Assembly (NCBI GenBank): GCA_018701055.1
Contig: JABIUH010000504.1
Coordinates: forward strand, 1-17,081
Length of the DNA: 17,081 nucleotides
Origin: Woeseia sp.
GTDB taxonomy: Bacteria > Pseudomonadota > Gammaproteobacteria > Steroidobacterales > Woeseiaceae
Direction of reading: 5' to 3'
The notes under the pieces were generated by a model. It searched no databases. It was not told the DNA's origin and saw only the letters and a program-made list of their open reading frames with translations. Numbering within the stretch: the stretch's first letter is position 1; each line of letters opens with the position of its first letter. This document shows, in pieces, positions 6,665-13,091 of this stretch. Made by a program: the position numbers and the translations under genes.

Positions 6665-8242
6665 TTGAAAACTCCATTCACCATTTGTATTTTTTCGTTC
6701 TTGGCTATCACTATCACGTGGGCGGAGGAGCCCGTTGATCTCGATATGGTCAACAAGATTCGTGACGAAGGCTTTAACCGCTCGGAGGTGATGGAAAGTC
6801 TCCGTGTCCTGGCGGACGAAATCGGGCCGCGTCTCACAGCAAGTCCGGGTATGCGGGCGGCCAGCAAATGGTCGGTCGAGCAGTTACAAGCCTGGGGTGT
6901 GAAAAACGTATATCTCGAGAGTTTCGATTTTGGTCGGGGTTGGTCTACGACTCGTAGTGAAATTCATATGACAAGCCCGCGCCAGACACAGCTCTATGGT
7001 CTGCCTGTCGAATGGCACCCGGGTACGGATGGCGTGGTCGAAGGTGAGATTGTTTATGCACCGATCAGTTCCGAAGAGGATTTCGCGGAGTGGGAAGGCA
7101 AGTTACTGGACAAAATGGTGTTGATCGACGAAGTCGGTCCACCCCACGAAGCTGATACCAGGAACGTCACTTCATACGACGATGAAATGCTCGATGAGCG
7201 CGTATCGTTCAATGTGCCAGTTGGCGAGCGGCCGCCCCGCGATGTGTGGGCCAAAGACATGCAGTACCGTCACGCACTGAGCGCATTTCTTGCGAAAGAA
7301 GGCGCGCAGGTTTTAGTCCGCAAGAGCAGCAGCGATGCCATGGTAATCCAGATGGTGGGCTATCAATATCATATCGGCATGACGCCGGAAATTCCTGCCG
7401 TCGTGTTGGCGGCGGAGCATTACAAGCGGCTCTCGCGACTTGCCGACAACGATCATGTGGTACGGCTGTCGGTTGACGTCGACGCGGCGTTTCATGATGA
7501 CGATCCCTTGGGTTACAGCACCATCGCCGAAATCGCAGGTCAGGGGCGGAACCCAGAAATTGTCATGGCCGGTGCCCACATCGACAGTCACGCACCGGGA
7601 GACGGTGCTGCTGACAATGCATCGGGTGTTGCTGTTGTGATGGAAGCCATGCGGATACTGACGGCGCTTGACGTGCAACCGAAGCGAACTATTCGTATAG
7701 GTCTCTGGAGCGGGGAAGAGTTGGAGTTCTATGGTTCCGGGGAGCATGTGCGACGAAATTTCGGCAGCTATCCAAAGAAAACAGACGACATGTACAAGTA
7801 TGTTGGCGATTATGAAGCGGCCGACCTCAGCAAACCGTTCGCCAAAGAGCGTGATTACGATAAGTTCTCGGTCTATTTAAATCTGGATAATGGCGCCGGT
7901 AAAATTCGCGGCATCTACACCGAGGGCAACGCCGCTGCCCGACCCATCTTCGAATCCTGGCTGGTGCCGTTTCATGATCTGGACGCGACGTATGTGACGC
8001 TGAACCGAACGCGGAGCACGGACCATGAATCTTTCCAGCTGATCGGGTTGCCGGGTTATCAATTTATTCAGGACCGCAACAGCGGTGCCGGCCGTGGTCA
8101 TAACCAGATTGATCTATACGATGAAATCTATGAAAAAGACCTGAAGCAGGCGAGCGTCATTATGGCGAGCTTTCTTTATCACGCGGCTATGCGTGATGAA
8201 CGGATGCCAAGGAAGCCAGAGCCTGTGCCGATTTTGGAGTGA
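6665..8242 (+). CDS. Secreted M28-family zinc metallopeptidase (aminopeptidase/carboxypeptidase type)
   Basis: TTG at 6665 is chosen because AAGGA (6651-6655) lies nine bases before it and it opens directly on a Sec signal, KTPFTICIFSFLAITITWA; the ATG at 6617 has no ribosome site and would add a polar 16-residue leader. Numbered from that ATG (541 residues), the di-zinc site of family M28 is visible: H321 and D323 in AGAHIDSH, bridging D333 in AADNASG, E367-E368 in SGEELEF, D424 in LNLDNG and H470 in STDHESF. The insert at about 130-265 (EGEIVYAP through AEHYKRLSRL) fits a PA domain, common in secreted M28 enzymes. All metal ligands are present, so it should be active, trimming peptides in the periplasm or outside; substrate preference is unknown. 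It is divergent from the flavoprotein gene and has no close neighbour downstream. Confidence 0.92.
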   Translation: MKTPFTICIFSFLAITITWAEEPVDLDMVNKIRDEGFNRSEVMESLRVLADEIGPRLTASPGMRAASKWSVEQLQAWGVKNVYLESFDFGRGWSTTRSEIHMTSPRQTQLYGLPVEWHPGTDGVVEGEIVYAPISSEEDFAEWEGKLLDKMVLIDEVGPPHEADTRNVTSYDDEMLDERVSFNVPVGERPPRDVWAKDMQYRHALSAFLAKEGAQVLVRKSSSDAMVIQMVGYQYHIGMTPEIPAVVLAAEHYKRLSRLADNDHVVRLSVDVDAAFHDDDPLGYSTIAEIAGQGRNPEIVMAGAHIDSHAPGDGAADNASGVAVVMEAMRILTALDVQPKRTIRIGLWSGEELEFYGSGEHVRRNFGSYPKKTDDMYKYVGDYEAADLSKPFAKERDYDKFSVYLNLDNGAGKIRGIYTEGNAAARPIFESWLVPFHDLDATYVTLNRTRSTDHESFQLIGLPGYQFIQDRNSGAGRGHNQIDLYDEIYEKDLKQASVIMASFLYHAAMRDERMPRKPEPVPILE

Positions 8243-8252
8243 ATAGAACTAA

Positions 8253-8275
8253 GGTGTCAGGTCGCCGCTATTCCA
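8253..8275. repeat. Second palindromic family, inverted copy
   Basis: AAGGTGTCAGGTCGCC then GCTATTCC is the reverse-complement orientation of the AATAGG...GACACC element at 5947-5978. It lies just after the peptidase stop codon. Confidence 0.4.
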
Positions 8276-8355
8276 TAAACGTCGTGAGCGGTGAAAGCGT
8301 CACGATGCAGAGGCAATACATATTTGCTTCGACAGTTGACCGGAAAAATCCTGTT

Positions 8356-8430
8356 GCCGGTCCTTTGGGCGACGTTCGTTCGTCATAAATCGCTCTCGGC
8401 GATTTAGACGTTCCTCGCAATGGCGGGATC
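8356..8430. repeat. Decayed half of the copy-3 repeat
   Basis: TTTGGGCGACGTTCGTTCGT followed by AAATCGCTCTCGGCGATT aligns with 6198-6239 at roughly three of four positions. It ends in GACGTTCCTCGCAATGGCGG, a variant outer arm. The left arm with GAAGCAATCC is missing. Confidence 0.5.
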
Positions 8431-8777
8431 TACCACCAGCCGGAAGTCAGTCGAAACGCCGCTTAACGAATCGGAAAAGGCGGGCCTAAAAGTGGCCCGA
8501 AAAAAAGCTTAGGCGTCGGCCAAATATTTATCTCTAAATCCAGAATGAATACGTCAGTGACCACTAGGGTCTGTGAGGTTTCCTGGCAAACAGGCCAACC
8601 AGAAAGTTCTGCGGTCGTTATGGATCGATGTGGGCACAGACGCCCTGGCGGGGAATCCTCGCGTCTGTATTCGGGAAGTCGCTTTTCTGAAATCCACCCG
8701 AACAATCAAGAGTAAGCTGGCGTAGTATGTGCCCGATAGGGTCTGCGTATTCGATCCCGCACTTGGGGCAAAATTTC

Positions 8778-8894
8778 ATGAGTAAAGAACGAAATAGTAA
8801 GAAAGAAACAAAGAAACAGCCCGCTATGACGGCAAAAGAGAAGAAAGCCGCAAAGAAAGCCAAGAAAAATGAAAAGGGCCGAATAGGCGAATAA
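8778..8894 (+). CDS. Short lysine-rich conserved-type protein (38 residues)
   Basis: The frame reads MSKERNSKKETKKQPAMTAK followed by EKKAAKKAKKNEKGRIGE and a TAA. It has 13 lysines and two arginines among 38 residues and is almost surely disordered or helical and strongly basic. From memory, short proteins with an S-K-E-R...KKE.KK.PA.T.KEKKAAKKAKK pattern are widespread in proteobacteria, which argues that this is a real gene, but their role is not known to me. TGGGG at 8764-8768 is a plausible ribosome site about nine bases before ATG. A small palindrome follows the stop (8901-8914), fitting a single-gene transcript. The basic character suggests nucleic-acid or ribosome contact; that is inference only. 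Confidence 0.65.
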   Translation: MSKERNSKKETKKQPAMTAKEKKAAKKAKKNEKGRIGE

Positions 8895-8900
8895 ACAGCC

Positions 8901-8925
8901 TCGCTACGTAGCGAAACGATGTTTT
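8901..8925 (+). terminator. Candidate terminator after the lysine-rich small gene
   Basis: TCGCTACGTAGCGA is a perfect 14-base palindrome six bases after the stop codon, followed after seven bases by TTTT. The stem is short (five pairs with a four-base loop) and the T-run is displaced, so termination strength is doubtful. Confidence 0.35.
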
Positions 8926-9068
8926 AATAGCCGCCAGGTATCGGAAGCGGCATCCGCGCCGGTACCCAAACTACAATGACTGACTGCAACCAGCGAGCCT
9001 TGATTGGCCCGCAGGGTTTGGGTATGTCTGTTGCTTATCTCCACCGACAATCAAAAGTCACCCCATTT

Positions 9069-9260
9069 ATGTCTCTGTTCAAAAATTCTCGGATAGAAAT
9101 TCTATCCGGACTCACCGTCGCGCTCGCTCTGGTCCCCGAAGCGGTTGCCTTTGCCTTCCTCGCAAAGACGAAGATATTGGGTCAGAGTACTCTTGTACTA
9201 ACTTCACGACGATTCATGGATACGTGTATCGGTGCACGCCAATTCAGAACTAAAGAATAG
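9069..9260 (+). pseudogene. N-terminal stub of a SulP-family anion transporter, broken at a repeat arm
   Basis: The frame begins MSLFKNSRIEILSGLTVALA and continues LVPEAVAFAF, a close match to the start and first membrane helix of bacterial SulP (sulfate permease/bicarbonate transporter) proteins. After this helix the sequence turns into LAKTKILG, encoded by TCCTCGCAAAGACGAAGA (9157-9175), which is the outer arm of the window's REP-like repeat. No SulP sequence follows; the frame wanders to a stop at 9258-9260. A SulP protein normally has 450-600 residues, so over 90 per cent is gone. The homology call rests on about 30 residues of distinctive pattern; product function is not expected. The frame is open upstream to 8976 but those residues look unrelated. 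Confidence 0.6.
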
Positions 9261-9297
9261 AAGCGCGAACCCTGTCACAGGCGCAGCGAACCTCAGC

Positions 9298-10194
9298 TCA
9301 GGTCACGCCCGCGAGACCAATGGCCTCAACCATTTCCTGATGCAGACCCGGTGCCATTAGGTGCGCGCCCGATACACCGTTGATACCACTAGCTTGTTGC
9401 ATCAACTCGGCACAGATTTCGATGCCTTTCTGGCGCGGGTCATGTGCGGCTTCCATCCGCTTGATGACTACGGTCGGCATGATGGTGCCGAAGAGATTAT
9501 CTCGCATCCAAGTCGCGGCTTTGGCTGAGCGCAATGGGCCGAGTCCGACAATAAAATGAAGTTTCTCAGTAACGCCATGATCGGTTAGTCGCTGAATGTA
9601 TCGTGAAAGCACATCCATGTCGTAGCAATACTGCGTTTGAATAAACCTCGCCCCGGCTGTGTGTTTTTCCAGTAGCCCGTCGGGTTTCCAGTCGTCATCT
9701 GGATCACGTGGCGCGTCTGCTGCTCCCGGAAAAAAGCTTGGCGCCGTACTCAAGGTAGCGCCTGACAAGGTTGTTCCGCTGTCGGTCATTGTATGCAACG
9801 CGGACACTAGCTCTTTTGAGCTGAAGTCAAAAACGGCTTTGGCGTCAGCATTATCCCCGGCGTCCACGCTATCGCCCGTCAAAACCAAAACGTTACTAAT
9901 GCCAAACGCAGCGGCGCCGAGCAGATCGCTTTGGATTGCAATCCGATTTCTGTCACGGCAGGTTATTTGCATCACCGGCTCAACACCCATTTGCTTCAAC
10001 TTAATTGAGGCAGCGAGGCTCGACATGCGAACCCGAGCGCCTGCACCGTCGGTCAGGTTGATTGCGGTTACGGCTGGTTTCAGAATATTCGCGGCGGCCT
10101 CAAGTGAGTGAAAATCGGCACCGCGCGGCGGTGTTAACTCGGCAGTCACAGCGAATTGTCCTGACTCGAGTCGTTTACGTAAAGGGTTGCTCAT
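9298..10194 (-). CDS. Methylenetetrahydrofolate reductase family protein (MetF-like)
   Basis: This 298-residue soluble protein starts MSNPLRKRLESGQFAVTAEL and has the TIM-barrel pattern of methylenetetrahydrofolate reductases. Visible landmarks are AELTPPRGAD with E19 in the place of the family's catalytic glutamate, NLTDGAGARVRMS (46-58), QITCRDRNR (76-84) and LTGDSVDAGD (105-114), where D108 corresponds to the folate/flavin-contacting aspartate. The usual reaction is reduction of 5,10-methylene-THF to 5-methyl-THF with FAD and NAD(P)H. The LTPPRGAD/NLTDGAGARV wording matches a branch distinct from the housekeeping MetF, so a role in methyl-group catabolism is possible; whether another MetF exists in the genome cannot be seen. 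No good ribosome site precedes the ATG. It is the only predicted cytoplasmic enzyme among the large genes and has no partner on its strand nearby. Confidence 0.85.
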   Translation of the reverse strand: MSNPLRKRLESGQFAVTAELTPPRGADFHSLEAAANILKPAVTAINLTDGAGARVRMSSLAASIKLKQMGVEPVMQITCRDRNRIAIQSDLLGAAAFGISNVLVLTGDSVDAGDNADAKAVFDFSSKELVSALHTMTDSGTTLSGATLSTAPSFFPGAADAPRDPDDDWKPDGLLEKHTAGARFIQTQYCYDMDVLSRYIQRLTDHGVTEKLHFIVGLGPLRSAKAATWMRDNLFGTIMPTVVIKRMEAAHDPRQKGIEICAELMQQASGINGVSGAHLMAPGLHQEMVEAIGLAGVT

Positions 10195-10248
10195 AGGGGT
10201 GTGGTCGATGCAGTTTGAGTTGAATAAAAAACGGATTGTGACTCAATT

Positions 10249-10452
10249 GTGGGTGAATTGTCAGAACCTATTTCACAGGCCAACGCAAAGAATCGGTCGT
10301 TCCAGATTTGGTGTTTACGTCCAGCCTCTGAATCTGTGGCAAAAAATGACCCCTGCAATTGGGGCGAAAAAAAATCGGGTGCTGAAGCACAAGCTTACAT
10401 GGACGCTGCTATAGAAGCTGGGTGGCGAGCGGTGACGGAGCAAACGCTGTAG
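10249..10452 (+). CDS. Possible small soluble protein, unrecognised
   Basis: A GTG-started frame of 67 codons ends in PCNWGEKKSGAEAQ then AYMDAAIEAGWRAVTEQTL. The C-terminal half reads like a genuine amphipathic helix (AEAQAYMDAAIEAGW) rather than random translation, and the composition is balanced. Against it: no ribosome site precedes GTG at 10249, the next in-frame start (TTG at 10258) is no better, and the neighbourhood is full of broken genes. It may be the surviving end of a longer gene. No family is assigned. Confidence 0.25.
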   Translation: MGELSEPISQANAKNRSFQIWCLRPASESVAKNDPCNWGEKKSGAEAQAYMDAAIEAGWRAVTEQTL

Positions 10453-10482
10453 CGCGGACTATACTTCCTCACGCTGTTTCGT

Positions 10483-10525
10483 TCCTCGCAAAGACGGGGC
10501 GGTGGGTTGAGCTCCTCGCAAAGAC
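10483..10525. repeat. Two tandem solo arms of the REP-like repeat
   Basis: TCCTCGCAAAGAC occurs at 10483-10495 and again at 10513-10525, separated by 17 bases. The same 13 bases are found at the SulP break point (9157-9169). These are the outer ends of the palindromic repeats at 432-511, 609-692 and 6109-6262, here without the GAAGCAATCC inner portion. Confidence 0.6.
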
Positions 10526-10640
10526 AACATCTAGAGAAATTTCGCTGTGAGCCCTAAGGTTGATAACTGAGATCAGTGCACGGGCCAGGCCTATGCCGCC
10601 GACATAGCCTTTAGACATGTATTCAATTATTTCGAAATAG

Positions 10641-11657
10641 GCAACACTCTTCTCTTTTTTATTTTGCCTTTGTGCCTGCACTAGTGGCTCTGGTAGCTCT
10701 GGTGGCAATGGGGCACCACCGGTTGTTCCGTCACCTCCGCCTTCAGGTCCAATCACGTTCCATTGCAGCAAAGACGCGTCCTGTCCTGAGGTGTTAATTG
10801 TTGGTAATCCGCATTCCGAAATTAACAATGCGCCGGAACCGTTTTGTGGCTATGGCGACCCCAGTCTCGAATACGACGCCACCATAGGCACACTATGGTT
10901 GGCCTATAGCTGGCTCAATACGCAGATCAGTGACCCGGGCCCGCCCGCTGTTTTCGATCTTGGCATAAGAACTCGACTCGCTCGCAGTGATGACAACGGC
11001 GCATCTTTCACGTTCGTTCACTCTGTTGATGACATGCAGATGGAGGCTCATCTCAATACTGGCGTTATGGGGTGGAGCACATATGAGGTGTCAACGCTGG
11101 TGTAAGAGCCGGCGGGCACGTGGCAGATCCTGTGGTTGAAATACTTCAACCCGTTTGGAACGGTCACGGGCGTCGACGAACGCCAGGTGTTTATTTACTG
11201 GCACACAACCGCAGCGATCCCTGATCTTTTTGGGGGCAACGGTGTCGTCTGGGGCAAGTCTGCTGCAATATCCGCAACCTGGGGTGCGCCGGTTGATCTC
11301 AACACGATCCCGGAGCTGGCTAACTGCATATTACAAACCGAACTCGGCATGTTCGCCTTCAACGGCGAAACCTATCTCGCAATCTCTTGCCTGGTGGTGG
11401 ATGGGGCAGGTCGGCGAACCGATCTTGAGCGCATCGAGCTACTATGCTAAACACCAAGTGGTTACGACTATGTTGGCACCATACTCGGTGGCTAGGATGC
11501 TGCTGATCTTGGCGTGGATACCATTGAACAAGCGGATATCTCGGTTGTACGAGATGGCAGCATCATACTCGTGGTCACGCCGATCATTCTGGCGGCGGAT
11601 CCGGATCACCAGTGTTTCTTCAGACTGTTCCGAAAGTCTTGGCAAAAAGCACTATAA
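10641..11657 (+). pseudogene. Secreted Asp-box (BNR-like) protein gene with three in-frame stops
   Basis: One reading frame carries protein-like sequence from 10641 to 11657, interrupted by TAA at 11103-11105, TAA at 11448-11450 and TAG at 11493-11495. It opens with a hydrophobic leader ending LFCLCACTSGSGSSGG, like a lipoprotein signal followed by a Ser/Gly linker, but no ATG, GTG or TTG is found after the upstream TAG (10638-10640), so the start has been lost. The body has RSDDNGASFTF and VWGKSAAISATWGAPV, which resemble the Asp-box turns of sialidase-type beta-propellers. Text on either side of each stop reads on smoothly (STLV-stop-EPAGTWQILW), pointing to point mutations rather than frameshifts. 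It was probably a surface carbohydrate-binding or hydrolase-like lipoprotein. After about residue 270 the sequence loses protein character. Confidence 0.6.
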
Positions 11658-11658
11658 T
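11653..11658 (+). promoter_or_regulatory. Candidate -10 box for the TIR remnant
   Basis: ACTATAATGC contains a perfect TATAAT 30 bases before the ATG at 11688. No matching -35 is evident. It may be the relic of the TIR gene's promoter. Confidence 0.25.
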
Positions 11659-11687
11659 GCAAAGAAAAAGAGTCCTCAGGACCGCCC

Positions 11688-11870
11688 ATGACCGATCAGA
11701 TTTTTATCTCTTATTGCCGTGACGATGCGGCTTACGTCACGGGCCACATTAACGATCTCTTGCGTAAGGAGTTTAGCGATGAGGCTGTATTTACTGACGT
11801 AGACAACATTGCCCTGGGTGTGGACTTCAGAGCGGCTATTGCATGTGGGTGCGACACCCTTTGGTCGTGA
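11688..11870 (+). pseudogene. Truncated TIR-domain gene
   Basis: The 60-codon frame starts MTDQIFISYCRDDAAYVTGH, with box 1 of the TIR fold (IFISYCRDD), then VFTDVDNIALGVDFRAAI, the second conserved TIR strand and loop. It then reads ACGCDTLWS and stops at 11868. A full TIR domain is about 130-150 residues; the half with the catalytic glutamate is absent, and no intact continuation is found in other frames, although one frame from about 11850 gives PLVVTVTGDRDLD before another stop. The gene keeps a ribosome site (AGGA, six bases before ATG). Bacterial TIR proteins signal or degrade NAD, often in phage defence; this one should be inactive. CGTGACAGTCACG at 11866-11878, a near-perfect palindrome, overlaps the stop. 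Confidence 0.65.
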
Positions 11871-12078
11871 CAGTCACGGGTGATCGCGACTTGGATTAAT
11901 TTGAAGCCGACTGCATTCAGAAGCGCGCCGCAGAATAGTGGGTTGGCGGCCAAGGTTTCCAGCATCTCGATTATTACCGCTACATATCTCGCAACTCAAT
12001 TCTAGAATTCTGCCTCTAGCTGTTGTCGATTTTCCAAGGTAGAACTCTTAGTTCTGGCCCACATCAGGAATTGAACAA

Positions 12079-12969
12079 ATGAATTTTTTGATTGCAAAAC
12101 TACCCAACAAAATAATTAAATTGTTGGTTACGTTCGTACTAATGATTGCGCTGGATGCAAATGCGGTCGAGTGGCTAGGAGAGGTGCAACTCGCCGTCAA
12201 CATCACGTTTGACCTTGATGCTGAAACGCTTTGGTGGGACAACCCTGACACGATGGTAGGGAACCCGAGCTCTTTGTCTCAGGGCAACTATGGACCTATG
12301 GTTGCCGTACCAAAAATCTTGGCACTGCTGAGCAAACACAATGTTCAAGCCACTTTTTTCATTCCTTCCTGGGTTGCCGAGGAATATCCAGACACCGTTC
12401 TTGCGATTGTTGCTGACGGGCATGAAATTGCCGCGCACGGCGTTAAGCACATTCCACCGGTTCAACTAACCCCGAGTGAGGAATTAAATGTTTTTGCAGA
12501 GAGCATTCGGGCACTGACGGATATTAGCGGCAAGAAACCGCTCGGTTACCGCGCGCCAGCATGGGCATTTAGCGATGTAACGTTAAAGATAGCTGCAGAG
12601 CACGGATTTATCTATTCCAGCAACATGATGAATTCCGATGTTCCTTATGTGCATGCGGAACCTGCAGGTCTTGTAGAGCTGCCAGTTAGTTGGATTCTCG
12701 ATGACGCACCCTATTTCTGGTTTGATGAGGGCTCCTGGAACAAAAAGATTCATTCGGCAGCATCTGTAAAGGAAATCTGGCAGGAAGAATTTTCTGCCGC
12801 CTATGAAGCCCGTGGTTATCTGGATTTGACCATGCACCCGCAAATTATCGGACGGCCTGCACGTCTAAAAATGCTGGACGACTACATCAGCTGGATGAAG
12901 GGTTTCGATAATGTATGGTTCGCGACGTGTAGCGAAGTTGCCGAGCACATGCAGAAAATTCATGACTGA
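12079..12969 (+). CDS. Exported polysaccharide deacetylase, NodB-homology (CE4/PuuE-like) family
   Basis: The 296-residue product has an N-terminal signal (KLLVTFVLMIALDANA, likely cut after residue 29) and a NodB-type deacetylase barrel. Catalytic landmarks are TFDLDAE with D45 as likely base and D47 as metal ligand, H120 and H124 in AAHGVKH as the other metal ligands, YRAPAW (157-162) and the late histidine in LTMHPQIIGRP (H253). The phrase VELPVSWILDDAPYF and the IIGRPAR ending place it with the allantoinase/peptidoglycan-deacetylase-like branch. It would remove acetyl groups from amino sugars or related amides in the envelope; the exact substrate is unknown. AGGAA at 12066-12070, eight bases before ATG, supports the start. 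It converges with the large Asp-box gene (gap about 120 bases). Confidence 0.9.
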   Translation: MNFLIAKLPNKIIKLLVTFVLMIALDANAVEWLGEVQLAVNITFDLDAETLWWDNPDTMVGNPSSLSQGNYGPMVAVPKILALLSKHNVQATFFIPSWVAEEYPDTVLAIVADGHEIAAHGVKHIPPVQLTPSEELNVFAESIRALTDISGKKPLGYRAPAWAFSDVTLKIAAEHGFIYSSNMMNSDVPYVHAEPAGLVELPVSWILDDAPYFWFDEGSWNKKIHSAASVKEIWQEEFSAAYEARGYLDLTMHPQIIGRPARLKMLDDYISWMKGFDNVWFATCSEVAEHMQKIHD

Positions 12970-13030
12970 CTTCAATGTGTAAAAGCAGTTACGGACACTC
13001 ATAATCAAAGGGAATTAATTAGTCTCGATC

Positions 13031-13044
13031 CCCACAATCGTGGG
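13031..13044. terminator. Weak hairpin between convergent genes
   Basis: CCCAC-AATC-GTGGG forms a five-pair hairpin about 60 bases after the deacetylase stop and about 50 beyond the end of the leftward Asp-box gene. No proper T-run follows on either strand, so a terminator role is only suggested by position. Confidence 0.25.
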
Positions 13045-13091
13045 TGTCCCCATTGTTTCTAACTCCAATTTTTGCGAATTTCCAGGCGGCA

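Larger units (their letters stand above)
8243..8777. other. Gene-free spacer with repeat remnants and one hairpin
   Basis: No supported gene lies here. The segment holds a GGTGTCAGGTCGCC element (8253-8275), a repeat remnant (8356-8430) and a perfect six-base hairpin, CGGGCC and GGCCCG (8481-8499, seven-base loop). On the minus strand that hairpin is followed by CCTTTTCC, at best a weak terminator, but there is no leftward gene for it. The sequence from about 8510 to 8760 shows nothing recognisable. Confidence 0.6.

Noticed and set aside
8463..8705. 80-codon frame on the minus strand
   Set aside because: Composition is unlike a protein, with no ribosome site or recognised motif, and it overlaps a hairpin at its end.
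8618..8779. Minus-strand frame starting MKFCPKCGIEYADP, like a zinc-ribbon
   Set aside because: Only one CPxCG knuckle is present, no second cysteine pair follows, and it is antisense to the start of the better-supported lysine-rich gene.
10241..10265. Operator-like dyad TGAC...GTCA upstream of the MetF-like gene
   Set aside because: Only the outer four base pairs match; the inner positions do not, so no operator can be supported.
10469..10828. 119-codon minus-strand frame
   Set aside because: It crosses the repeat arms and is antisense to the Ser/Gly linker of the Asp-box pseudogene, which has clearer protein features on the other strand.
11866..11878. CGTGACAGTCACG palindrome as terminator of the TIR gene
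   Set aside because: It overlaps the premature stop, has almost no loop and no T-run follows, so it is kept only as an oddity.
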